From an uncultured Prevotellaceae bacterium (GTDB taxonomy: Bacteria; Bacteroidota; Bacteroidia; Bacteroidales; Bacteroidaceae), in assembly GCA_945865175.1 (NCBI GenBank), contig CAMBDA010000001.1:124001-188000 (forward strand): a DNA stretch of 64,000 bases, given 5' to 3'. Both the position numbers and the translations under genes were made by a program. Below are positions 1 to 9,073 of this stretch, piece after piece. Below the pieces are notes generated by a model. The model did not search any database, was not told the DNA's origin, and saw only the letters and a list, made by a program, of their open reading frames with translations. Position 1 is the stretch's first letter; each line of letters opens with the position of its first letter.

Positions 1-383
1 ACCTGACGGATGGAGTCCTTGATGGTGCTATCAGTGAAGGCCTCCCAGCGAGGCTCACTGATGAGTCCGCGTGCCACCAGCGAATCCAGATAGTCGTGGA
101 TGGCCTGGTTGGTGGGCGCAAAGCACGTGAAGTTTCCGCGGGCAGACATCAGCTGAAGCACGGTAGAAGCAGACACAGGGCTGATATTCACCTGACCGAG
201 CAGGGCGAAATACTCGCTGTAGTCCTCGGGATGCTTCTCCAGATAGCTGGATATCGTTTCCTCGCTAAACACATAGCGTGCCGAAGTATCTATTTGTTCC
301 TTGCAGCTCTGGAAGGTGAGGGCACCCGCAAGTGCCATCACACATCCCGTGCCTTTGAGAAACTTGTTAAACATAGGTCTCAT
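1..383 (-). CDS. Fasciclin-domain lipoprotein, C-terminus outside window
   Basis: This is the N-terminal part of a surface lipoprotein. The start MRPMFNKFLKG leads into a lipoprotein signal whose lipobox ends FQSCKE. The region around residues 75-100 (FTCFAPTNQAIHDYL) is the typical first conserved box of a FAS1 (fasciclin) domain. The gene is the fourth and last visible member of the operon that starts with another fasciclin lipoprotein and the SusC/SusD pair, 21 bp downstream of the susD stop. FAS1 domains mediate adhesion or carbohydrate and protein contact; here an accessory role at the cell surface next to the SusCD transporter is inferred. A second in-frame ATG lies three codons downstream. 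The 3' end is beyond base 1, so length and number of FAS1 domains are unknown. Confidence 0.85.
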   Translation of the reverse strand, partial: MRPMFNKFLKGTGCVMALAGALTFQSCKEQIDTSARYVFSEETISSYLEKHPEDYSEYFALLGQVNISPVSASTVLQLMSARGNFTCFAPTNQAIHDYLDSLVARGLISEPRWEAFTDSTIKDSIRQ

Positions 384-404
384 GGTGTTAATCATTAAAT
401 CTTA

Positions 405-2324
405 TCAGTTATCGTACTTAGACTTGTTCCATACAGGGTTCTGAGCCACATTGCCGTCGCTGGCCTTTACCTCCATGTAGTAGATGGGACAATACAGACC
501 ATAGCGGCTCTTGATGCGGTTGCGCTGTACGGTGTAGTTGGAGAATTTACTCTTGAGGAAAGTCTGGACCATTAAATCCACGCCCGCATAGCCACTGCCA
601 ATGGGGGTTTCCTCGGTCCATTCGCGCTCGTCCACAGTGCCGTCCTGGCCACCTGCATGACGCTCGGCATAGCGGACAAGGTCGAACCAGCGTTTGCCTT
701 CGGCCAACAGCTCAATCTGGCGCTCGTTCATAACGAGAATCTCGGTATTGGCGGCCGACACGGCATTGCCGATGGTGCTGGCTGTCGTGATGTCCTCGCT
801 AGGCTTGTTGGAAGCAGTCTTGAGGTCACAGTAGGAGCGACGATGGATGGCATTGACGATATAGGTGGCCATCTTGTTGTTGGCCGTACCGCCCATGGCA
901 GCATACGCCTCGGCCATCATCAGCATCACGTCGGTCATGCGGTAGATAATCCAGTTGCTGTAGCTGTAGCCTCCCGCATACAAACAGCGCATGGTAATCT
1001 CGGAACCGCTCTGAATGGGCACAATATCGGGACGGCCATGCTTCAGACAGTAGTAGTGTCCGAGGTCGGTCTGGCCCACCAGGCTGTTACAGGTGCTGTA
1101 CCAGGTACGGGAGTCGTAGCGGGCCTTGTCGTCGCTGATGCCACCGCCATAGACAGCACCCAGGGCAGCCTCGCACACCTGGAAATGTGTGCCATTGCCA
1201 TAGCCATAGAGTGAGCCTACCATATCATTCTTGCGGTCATCCGAACTGCTGAACTGCAGCTCAAACATGCTCTCCTCGCTGTTTTGGGGCGAATTCACCA
1301 TAATAGCCGACTCCACACCAAAGAGGTAAGCAGCAGCCGTGAGTTCAGGCGTACTACCATTGGCCACATTCTCGAAATCGTTTTCAATCATGTCACAGTT
1401 GGGCATACCCACTGCAGCCAATCCATAGTCTATCTTGTCCAGCTTGCGGTTGCCGAAGCCCGAACTCTCCAGCTTGTTGTTGTTGCTGAGAATAGCCAGC
1501 GCCTTGGCACCGTTCTCGATACACTTCATGTAGTCGCCCTGCACGCTGTGGGCCACCAGACCCGTGTCTACACGCACCGTGTCGGTGAGCAGACCGCGTC
1601 CTTCGTGCAGAGAAGCACGCCACAGGTACATGTCGGAGAGCATGGCATAGAGGGCTACATTGGTAATCAAGCCCTTGGTGTCAGAAACATTCGTGAAACG
1701 GTTGCGGGCATAGCCAGCCACCTTCTCCACATCCAGGATGATGGAGTCGAGCACATCCAGCTGATTGGTAAGACCAAAATAGGTAACCTCCACGTCCTTA
1801 TTAATCACGCGTGTGGTATAGGGCACATCCTTGAAGGCACGAATCAGATAGAAATAGTTGAGGGCACGCAGGCCGGTCATTTCGGCCTTCATCTGTGACC
1901 ACTCGCCCGGAGTGAACTGCTTGTCCTTCTCCAGGATTTCCTCGCCATGCTGCAGCACCTTGTTACAGAAGTTGATGGTGGTGTACACACCCGACCAGTC
2001 GAACTGGGTCATGCTGGAGTCGGGCTCGGCCTGCATGATTTCGTTATAGGTGTCCCAGGATTTCTGGTCTTTATGACGGTTCTGGTTCATTTCCCAGCTG
2101 TCGGAACGCAGGTCACCCCAGATGGCAAACTTTTCGATGGTGCTGCACATCTGCTTGTAGGCCGCATAGCGCACGCCTTCCAAGTCGTTCTTGTCTTCCC
2201 AGAAGTCCTCCTCAACCACACGGTCCTGAGGATAAAGGGTAAGCCAATCCTCACAGGAGGTGGTGCCCACTGCAGCCAGGCCCAGCAGGCAGATTGTCTT
2301 GTAAAATTTATTTAATCTTTTCAT
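405..2324 (-). CDS. SusD/RagB-family nutrient-binding lipoprotein
   Basis: The 639-residue protein has a lipoprotein signal with the lipobox cysteine at about residue 24 (AAVGTTSCEDW), followed by the DWLTLYPQDRV-type segment that opens most SusD proteins. The C-terminal part has the RQIELLAEGKRWFDLVRY motif characteristic of the family. SusD proteins sit on the outer surface as a lid over their SusC partner and bind the substrate before import. It lies 12 bp downstream of susC and is clearly co-transcribed with it. The substrate cannot be read from the sequence; no glycosidase is in the visible part of this operon, while fasciclin lipoproteins flank the pair on both sides. Confidence 0.95.
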   Translation of the reverse strand: MKRLNKFYKTICLLGLAAVGTTSCEDWLTLYPQDRVVEEDFWEDKNDLEGVRYAAYKQMCSTIEKFAIWGDLRSDSWEMNQNRHKDQKSWDTYNEIMQAEPDSSMTQFDWSGVYTTINFCNKVLQHGEEILEKDKQFTPGEWSQMKAEMTGLRALNYFYLIRAFKDVPYTTRVINKDVEVTYFGLTNQLDVLDSIILDVEKVAGYARNRFTNVSDTKGLITNVALYAMLSDMYLWRASLHEGRGLLTDTVRVDTGLVAHSVQGDYMKCIENGAKALAILSNNNKLESSGFGNRKLDKIDYGLAAVGMPNCDMIENDFENVANGSTPELTAAAYLFGVESAIMVNSPQNSEESMFELQFSSSDDRKNDMVGSLYGYGNGTHFQVCEAALGAVYGGGISDDKARYDSRTWYSTCNSLVGQTDLGHYYCLKHGRPDIVPIQSGSEITMRCLYAGGYSYSNWIIYRMTDVMLMMAEAYAAMGGTANNKMATYIVNAIHRRSYCDLKTASNKPSEDITTASTIGNAVSAANTEILVMNERQIELLAEGKRWFDLVRYAERHAGGQDGTVDEREWTEETPIGSGYAGVDLMVQTFLKSKFSNYTVQRNRIKSRYGLYCPIYYMEVKASDGNVAQNPVWNKSKYDN

Positions 2325-2336
2325 TGTATTCCAGTT

Positions 2337-5300
2337 TTAGAAGCCCAAGTTGATACTACATGTAAATGACTTCGTACGAGGAGTACGGCTGTTGTCGGTA
2401 CATACGGCGAATCCCTGAGGAGACACGTCGGGGTCTACACCCGTGTACTTGCTCCAGCACCAGATGTTGTTGATAGAGGCAAACAACTTGAGGTTGCGGA
2501 TGCCATACTTCTTCAACTTCTGGGCATTGAAGTCATAGCTGAGCTGGATGTACTGCAGACGCAGGTAGTCACCATTCTCCACGTAACGGTCGCTGGGCAG
2601 CGAGTTGTAGCTGTTGTAACCGTTGACATTGCTGAGGGCACGGGGAATCACGTCGATGCGGTTGCCGTTGTCGTCGAAGCCGTCGCCGTTCTGACGCCAG
2701 CGCCATGTGGTGGCAAAGCTCTGGTTGTCGTTGTTGAGCATGCTCTCATAGTTCATGCGGGCCAGATTGACAATCTTGTTGCCCATACGGAAGTTGAAGC
2801 CCATGTTGACAGAGAACTTGTCATAGAAGAACTGCAAGCCGAAACCACCGTTGCACTTGGGGTTGGAGTTGCCCAGGTAAACCATATCGTAACGGTCAAT
2901 CTGTCCGTCGTGGTTGACATCCTCATAGATGGCATCACCACCCTGGAACTGGTAGCGGTAACTCTCGTTGTAGCAATAGTACATGGGCAGAGGCGTACCC
3001 TTGGCATCGGTCAGCATGTTGCCCTGTGCATCGAAGGCGATGGGACAGGTGGCATCCTGGCCGCGACGCAGGGCTGCTGCGAAGGTGTTGGTGCGGGAAC
3101 CGTCCACGTTGTAGCCGGGATTGTTGGGATCCTCGTTGTAGCCGTATGATGCGATAGAGGCCTGGGTGTAGCCGTTGTGGTCGTAGTCGTAGGTGTAGAC
3201 ACCCTTATAGCGCAGACCGTAGATAGAACCCAGGGCGTTGCCGATCTGTACACGCTGGTTGTACTTCAGGTTTTCGGGCTGATAAGTCTCTGCACCGTTG
3301 AGGGCTTCCAGAATCAGGGGATTCATCTCCTCAATCTCGTTGAAATTCTGGGCGATGTTGCCACGCAGCTTCATGCTGAACTTGCCAACCTTGGCAAAGC
3401 GTGCGGTGTAGAAGTTCAACTCCCAACCTTTGTTGCGGAGGGTACCGGCATTCACCTTTGCCAGGTTGCTGAAACCGTTGGCGCTGGGGATGCGGAGGTT
3501 GTCCATCAGCAGGTCGGTGGTCTTCTTGTTGTAGACTTCAAACTCGAAGCTAATCATGTTTTCCCACAAACCGAGGTTGAAACCGAGGTTCCACTGCTTG
3601 GTCTTCTCCCAACGCACCTCAGTCAGGGACAGGTTCTCGGGACGAACCACGGTGTGACCGTTGTAGTAGCCATCAGAACCGTACTTGTTGTACTGGTTGT
3701 AGCTGCCACCACCGGTGTTACCAGTGATACCCCATGTGGGACGGAAGGCCAACATGCTGATTACCTTCTTGCTCCAGTTCATGAAGTTTTCGTCGCTGAT
3801 GTTCCAACGTCCACCGATAGAGGGGAAGGTACCATACTTGTGACCCTTGCCGAAGTTGGTGCTACCGTCGGTACGAAGAGAGGCGTCGATTGAATACTTG
3901 CTCTTGTAGGAGTAGTGAATCTGCTCGAAGAAACTCTGGCTGCGCCATTCGTTGTTGCTGGCACCTGCGGCACGGAGCAAAGCCACGACAGTGGGGTCGG
4001 TGATGCCGTTGGGCACGTTCCAAAGACCCGTGTTCTGGTTGCTGCTGGTACCTGAATACAATTCGAAACGCACCAGTCCGCTCAGGCTGTGGTCGCGGTT
4101 GGCGAAGGCGGAATAGTAGCGCAAGTCGTGACGGGTGGTGAACTCGAGCGACTTGTACTCGGAGTTGGACACATAGTTACGCTCGTTGCTACCCAGATTG
4201 GAGGAGTTCTCGGCACCCCAATACCAAGCCATGTTCTTGAGTTCGCTGGGACAATACTCATCGGAGCTGGTGTTGTAGATGTTGAGCTGCACGTCACCCA
4301 CGTAGTTCAGGCGGTGGTGGTCGTCATCCTTACCCCAGAGCTTGTATTCTACGTTGAACTGGGGAGTCAGGTTGTACTGGCGCTCCTTGTTCCAGGCCTT
4401 CAGGGCGCGTGCCACGGGGTTACCGTTGAAGAACATGTCCTTAAGGTCGAACGAAGTCATGGTACCGTCGTTCTCACGTCTCTGCGAATCACTTGTGCTA
4501 AGATAAGCAGCCAAAGGCAGCATGTTGAAATAGTTGCCCGTGGGGTTGCCGTCGCGGTCATACTCATAGACACTCATGTTGGGCATGGCCTTGTAGGCAC
4601 GTGCCAGAATGTCGTTGCCGTAGTTCTTGTTGTTGGTGGTGAACGTCAGGTTGATGTTCGACTGGAACTTGATGCGGTCGCTCACCCAGTAGTCGAGGGC
4701 TGTAGCCGTGGTGAAACGGTCGAGATTCTGACCAATGATGGTACCCGTGCTCTTGTCGTAACCGGCACTGATACGGAAGGTTGCCTTTTCACCACCACCG
4801 GAGAGGGTTACATAGTACTTGTGTTCCTTACCGAACTGTGTCACCTCACCCACCCAGTCGGTATTGTGGCTGAAATGGTTGTAGATGTAGGGCATTTCGG
4901 TGTTGTAGTCCAACTCAGGAAGACTGGTGGGCACCTGCTTGGGGTTGTAGTAGGCCTCCTTGAGCATCATGGTGTAGCCGTCACCGTTGAGCATCTTGTA
5001 GCCGTCGGGCTGCCAAGTACCGTTGAACTTGTAGGAGAAGGTGACATTGGTGGGACCACGGTGACCACGGCGGAGCTTGATTTCGATTACACCGTTAGAA
5101 CCACGGATACCCCACTTGGCTGCGGTGGCAGCGTCCTTGAGGACAGTGATGCTTTCAATGTCTTCGGGGTTCACGTTGAGCAGCGTAGAGAACTGCTCCT
5201 CGTTGTCCATTGTCTCGAAATTGGTGTCCTGGGCATCCTCGGGAAGTTCGAAAATGTGGTCGTTGACAACAATCAGAGGCTGTGCATTGCCGTTGATGGT

Positions 5301-5843
5301 GCTGGTACCGCGCAGACGCATGGTGGTACCGGAACCCAGGTTACCGGAGTTGGGCACGATGTCGAGACCGGGAATCTGACCCTGAAGGGCCTGGTCGACA
5401 GACTCGAATGCCAGACCTTCCACCTCGCTCATGTCGAACTTGGAGACGGCACCGGCATATTCGCGTGCAGGAATCTCAAGACCCGTGGTGGGGGCGTTCT
5501 TCTTAGCCTTGATGGTGACCTCGGTGATGGTCTTGGTATTGTCCTGCAACAGGATTTTAAACACATTCTTGGATCCCACCTTCTGGGCATACGTCTTGTA
5601 ACCGACGTAGGAAACCTTGAGGGTATTATTGGGGTCCTTGATATTCATGGTAAAGTTACCATTCATATCCGTAACAGCTTGACTGACAATACGGTTATTC
5701 TTGTCAATCTCCACGACGTTGGCACCAATGATGACGTCAATATCATCCGATACAGTACCGGAGATACGCCGTTGCTGCGCGCTTACAGGGATGGCAGAGA
5801 GTGCCATGACCCACAGCAGTAAAATTCTAGATATCTTGTTCAT
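2337..5843 (-). CDS. SusC/RagA-family TonB-dependent outer membrane transporter
   Basis: The 1168-residue protein has a cleavable signal peptide (ending PVSAQQ), a carboxypeptidase-D regulatory-like domain at about residues 26-110 (ISGTVSDD, then SYVGYKTY), a plug domain (ALQGQIPGLDIV, then VLKDAATAAKWGIRGSNGVIEI) and a long beta-barrel ending in F. These are the hallmarks of SusC/RagA proteins, which import oligosaccharides or peptides through the outer membrane using TonB energy. It precedes susD by 12 bp and follows the four-FAS1 lipoprotein by 7 bp. No N-terminal secretin/STN domain is visible, so there is no sign of coupling to an anti-sigma factor through this protein. Substrate unknown. 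Confidence 0.96.
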   Translation of the reverse strand: MNKISRILLLWVMALSAIPVSAQQRRISGTVSDDIDVIIGANVVEIDKNNRIVSQAVTDMNGNFTMNIKDPNNTLKVSYVGYKTYAQKVGSKNVFKILLQDNTKTITEVTIKAKKNAPTTGLEIPAREYAGAVSKFDMSEVEGLAFESVDQALQGQIPGLDIVPNSGNLGSGTTMRLRGTSTINGNAQPLIVVNDHIFELPEDAQDTNFETMDNEEQFSTLLNVNPEDIESITVLKDAATAAKWGIRGSNGVIEIKLRRGHRGPTNVTFSYKFNGTWQPDGYKMLNGDGYTMMLKEAYYNPKQVPTSLPELDYNTEMPYIYNHFSHNTDWVGEVTQFGKEHKYYVTLSGGGEKATFRISAGYDKSTGTIIGQNLDRFTTATALDYWVSDRIKFQSNINLTFTTNNKNYGNDILARAYKAMPNMSVYEYDRDGNPTGNYFNMLPLAAYLSTSDSQRRENDGTMTSFDLKDMFFNGNPVARALKAWNKERQYNLTPQFNVEYKLWGKDDDHHRLNYVGDVQLNIYNTSSDEYCPSELKNMAWYWGAENSSNLGSNERNYVSNSEYKSLEFTTRHDLRYYSAFANRDHSLSGLVRFELYSGTSSNQNTGLWNVPNGITDPTVVALLRAAGASNNEWRSQSFFEQIHYSYKSKYSIDASLRTDGSTNFGKGHKYGTFPSIGGRWNISDENFMNWSKKVISMLAFRPTWGITGNTGGGSYNQYNKYGSDGYYNGHTVVRPENLSLTEVRWEKTKQWNLGFNLGLWENMISFEFEVYNKKTTDLLMDNLRIPSANGFSNLAKVNAGTLRNKGWELNFYTARFAKVGKFSMKLRGNIAQNFNEIEEMNPLILEALNGAETYQPENLKYNQRVQIGNALGSIYGLRYKGVYTYDYDHNGYTQASIASYGYNEDPNNPGYNVDGSRTNTFAAALRRGQDATCPIAFDAQGNMLTDAKGTPLPMYYCYNESYRYQFQGGDAIYEDVNHDGQIDRYDMVYLGNSNPKCNGGFGLQFFYDKFSVNMGFNFRMGNKIVNLARMNYESMLNNDNQSFATTWRWRQNGDGFDDNGNRIDVIPRALSNVNGYNSYNSLPSDRYVENGDYLRLQYIQLSYDFNAQKLKKYGIRNLKLFASINNIWCWSKYTGVDPDVSPQGFAVCTDNSRTPRTKSFTCSINLGF

Positions 5844-5850
5844 GGTGTTG

Positions 5851-8800
5851 TTATTTTAGGATAGCGTATCTCTTCAAATATCTTTTTGCAGACTCAGGAG
5901 TAGCCCATGTGCTGTCGTGACGGCCATTGACCAGGGCAGTGTGGTTGAGCACACCGTCGATGCGATGGATTACACAGGCACTAGACGCATCCAGGGTAAT
6001 CTTCTTGCTGGAAGTAGACATAGGCGTGTTGACAGGCGAGCTGGAACATTCTACGTCGCGGGCCAGTACATTCTTCTCGGTATCATTGTCATAAATGATG
6101 TTGAATGCGGTGCTTCCAGTCTGCTGATCGCGTACAGACAGGACGCCTGCATTGCGGCTGACGAGCAGTTTGCAGAAGAGGCCGAGCTCCTTGTCGTAGC
6201 TGGAGGTAACCATCTCCTCCTCAGCGATATTGCTGTTGTCCACGAATACGGTGTTGTCGGCAAAGTGATAGCGAACAAAGTTGGTCAGGTAAGTGATCTT
6301 TGCCTGCAGGCGGAGGCTATCCAGAGAAGCGGCCTTGTCGGCAGCCACATAATCCAAAGAATCCTGCTCGGTGTACGTGCCCTCGCTGATGAGGTTGTAC
6401 AGAGAGTCCTTTATATTAATATGGTACTCCAGATTGTTGGTATAGTCCTCGGAAATCTCCTCCCATGTGGGAAGACCCTGCGCAATGGCAGCCTTGACTG
6501 CATCGTTGGAGGGAACGAAAGCGGTGTAGTGGTAGTTGTTGAAGAACTGCACGTTGTAGTCGAGACCATTGTTGTCGACAAACACGCGGTACTTCTTCAT
6601 AGCCGATTTCTGCTCGGTGGTGGTGAGCTTCTTGACATCTACCAAGCCACAAGCCTCCACGATGTCGGTCTGTGTTTCGCACAACTTGTAGAACTCGGCA
6701 TAGGGGCAAGTATCCTCATAATCAGGAGCAAAGTTGCCCTGCTGCTTGGCATCGTTGGTGAAGATGCTGTACACGCTTCGGTAGGTGGGGATGATGGGAG
6801 AGTCGAGGATGAAGGTCTGTCCGTTCTTGAGCGACTCGAAAGGCTTGGTGACGTGACAGATGTCCAGACCGGGCTGTGCTTCATTGACAATGCCCTGACG
6901 CTCGTTCTCAATCTGGAAACCACCCTTGACAGCCACCACATGACCGTTCTCGCGAACCACTCTGACAGCATTACCATTCTTGGTGAGGAAATACTCATCC
7001 ACACCGTCGATGGGGTTGGTGCCGTCGTGTACGATGGTGTGAGACTCCAGAATATCCTTCAGGCGGTTGGTGATCTCCTGCTGCTGCAGGGTGGCACCAC
7101 TACCTGTGAACTTGTTGCCAATCTCACCCGTTGTGGGTTCGTACTTGTAAATCTGGGAAGTGATGGGGAACGACTGGTTCTTGTAGCCGAACTGGATGAG
7201 ACGCTTCTGTGTACTCTCGAAGCTGGTGGGGTCGTAGTAGTACTTCAAAGCCTCGTCGCTGGGCAGGAAGAAGGTGAACTCACTCTGCATGGCCTTCAGA
7301 TAGGCATAGTAGTTCAAACCCATGTAGTCGGTACCCGACGAACCGTTGTAGATGGCCCACTTCATCACGAGGTTAGTCTTACTGATGTAGGCGGGAGAGG
7401 TGACAGAGGTATAGTCGGCAGGACCATAGATGTCGCTCATCACATAAACCGCACCGTTGCAAGCCAACAGACAGGTGTCGATCTTGTCAATATCCTCGGG
7501 ATAGAAGAGCTGTTCCTGGGCATCGTCGCGGAGCTTGGTCATCTTGCTGGGCACTGATCCCACGAAGGAGCGGAGCATGATGACATTGATAAGACCCTGC
7601 AGGGTGCTCAGGGGCACCTGGTCGATGCTCTTGAAGAGCTCGTCATGGTTGGCCCATGTCTGACCCGACACATAAGCGGTGTCGTAGGTTTCGATGAGCT
7701 GCAAGCCACCACCCTCGGTGAAATAGGTCCAGAGTGCCTCGTCGCTGGGAACGAACATGGCGGCCATATCCTTCTCGACAGCCACCTCGTCGTAGAATCC
7801 ATTCCATCCCGGGTCGAACTTCAGGCTGACAGAACCGCCCTCATCGCCCGTGTAGGGATTGCCGTCGGGCTGGGTGTTGTTGATTACGTGTCCGAAACTG
7901 TTGTCGGAGAAGTAGCGCAGGGTGAAGATAGAGTCCGTAAACTCGGGATACAATATCTTATACGCGCGTGTAACATCCGGACAATAATAAGGAGCCGAAT
8001 ATCTGTCGAGCATGTGGCTGAAGATATTCGTCTTTCCATTGCTGCGGATAACCTCTGCCATGTTGGCCAGGGGAATCAGCGGCTTCTCGGTCAAGTTGAC
8101 ATATCCATTCTCGCAACGCAGGTCCTGCTTGAGAATCTTGGAGTCGTAGATGTGTACATCGCTAGGAATACGGGGACTGCCCATGAACACGTTGAAGTCT
8201 TCGTCGGTGACAGTGTTCTTGGCCATGTGTTCGCTAGTGAAATGGAGCATCATGCTGAGGGTGGAGTCCTTTACGAGGTAAAGACCATTACCACCATTCT
8301 CTGCACGGAAGCGCCACCAGAAGTCCTTGTCCGTGGGATTGTAGGAATAAGGAATCTGCTCGGGACGCATGTAGGTGACGGTATCCGTGGTTTCCACGTC
8401 GGTGTAGCGACGCATATACTCGCCACGGATGGGGCGGTTGCTGCCAGAAGCCTCGCTGCTGGCCAGATTCTCCATTACGATGGCATTGTTGAGCATACTG
8501 GTATGAATCAACAACTTCTTCTGAGCGGCGCTCAGGTTTTCGTAACAGGTGGCGTTGTGCCATGGGTTACTCTCCGGCAATTTTGCATTGCTTTCGAAGA
8601 ACTTGCTCCAAGCCTCATCGTCGGCCACAAATACGGTCTTTGAGCCTGTACGGCCCAACACCTCACTAAGCGGACGCGCGTTGGCTGGATTCACATCCTT
8701 GTCGGCCAGCAGTTTCAAGTAGGTCTTGAAATTGCCTTCCTCCAAACGAGAATAGATGCTGGAAGAAAGAGTACTCGGCTTTTCGTCGTCGAGCAAGTAC

Positions 8801-8898
8801 TCATCCTTACAAGCATACATCACCCCGCAGGCTGCCAACAGGAACACCATTCGTGAGGAATGGCGGCTCCAATTGCTTAAACGGTTTCTCATACGCAT
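5851..8898 (-). CDS. Multi-fasciclin-domain surface lipoprotein
   Basis: First gene of the SusCD operon. The 1015-residue protein has a lipoprotein signal with lipobox near residue 30 (GVMYACKDE). At least four FAS1-like boxes can be seen: KTVFVADDEAWSKFF (about residue 88), AAMFVPSDEALWTYF (about 385), FTFFLPSDEALKYYY (about 540) and YTAFVPSNDAVKAAI (about 800). The protein is therefore probably a string of FAS1 modules on the cell surface. Placing a fasciclin lipoprotein before susC, with another after susD, suggests it works with this transporter, perhaps in ligand capture or adhesion; this is inference. An alternative start two codons downstream cannot be excluded. Confidence 0.88.
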   Translation of the reverse strand: MRMRNRLSNWSRHSSRMVFLLAACGVMYACKDEYLLDDEKPSTLSSSIYSRLEEGNFKTYLKLLADKDVNPANARPLSEVLGRTGSKTVFVADDEAWSKFFESNAKLPESNPWHNATCYENLSAAQKKLLIHTSMLNNAIVMENLASSEASGSNRPIRGEYMRRYTDVETTDTVTYMRPEQIPYSYNPTDKDFWWRFRAENGGNGLYLVKDSTLSMMLHFTSEHMAKNTVTDEDFNVFMGSPRIPSDVHIYDSKILKQDLRCENGYVNLTEKPLIPLANMAEVIRSNGKTNIFSHMLDRYSAPYYCPDVTRAYKILYPEFTDSIFTLRYFSDNSFGHVINNTQPDGNPYTGDEGGSVSLKFDPGWNGFYDEVAVEKDMAAMFVPSDEALWTYFTEGGGLQLIETYDTAYVSGQTWANHDELFKSIDQVPLSTLQGLINVIMLRSFVGSVPSKMTKLRDDAQEQLFYPEDIDKIDTCLLACNGAVYVMSDIYGPADYTSVTSPAYISKTNLVMKWAIYNGSSGTDYMGLNYYAYLKAMQSEFTFFLPSDEALKYYYDPTSFESTQKRLIQFGYKNQSFPITSQIYKYEPTTGEIGNKFTGSGATLQQQEITNRLKDILESHTIVHDGTNPIDGVDEYFLTKNGNAVRVVRENGHVVAVKGGFQIENERQGIVNEAQPGLDICHVTKPFESLKNGQTFILDSPIIPTYRSVYSIFTNDAKQQGNFAPDYEDTCPYAEFYKLCETQTDIVEACGLVDVKKLTTTEQKSAMKKYRVFVDNNGLDYNVQFFNNYHYTAFVPSNDAVKAAIAQGLPTWEEISEDYTNNLEYHINIKDSLYNLISEGTYTEQDSLDYVAADKAASLDSLRLQAKITYLTNFVRYHFADNTVFVDNSNIAEEEMVTSSYDKELGLFCKLLVSRNAGVLSVRDQQTGSTAFNIIYDNDTEKNVLARDVECSSSPVNTPMSTSSKKITLDASSACVIHRIDGVLNHTALVNGRHDSTWATPESAKRYLKRYAILK

Positions 8899-8969
8899 TA
8901 ATTTGTGTTATTGTTTATTATATTTATAAGTTTTATCTCAAGATTAGTGGTTTTACACACTTTGATTAG

Positions 8970-8977
8970 CAAATTTA
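8970..8977 (-). promoter_or_regulatory. Candidate -7 box for the fasciclin/SusCD operon
   Basis: Read on the minus strand this is TAAATTTG, matching the Bacteroidetes -7 consensus TAnnTTTG, about 70 bp before the operon's start codon. No good TTTG -33 partner is seen at the right distance. A TGGCC/GGCCA inverted repeat lies just upstream (about 8995-9011) and could be an activator site. Confidence 0.45.
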
Positions 8978-9073
8978 CTTTTTTTTGAGAATATGGCCTA
9001 TCATTGGCCAAAGAAAGTTTATCTCATTAAGATAGTTTAACAATTCAGCGGGCATCAACTGTCCTTTTTGGTA

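Noticed and set aside
4089..5822. Long open frame on plus strand opposite susC
   Set aside because: Shadow of susC caused by codon bias; low-complexity Val/Gly/His-rich translation with no domain, and susC is certain.
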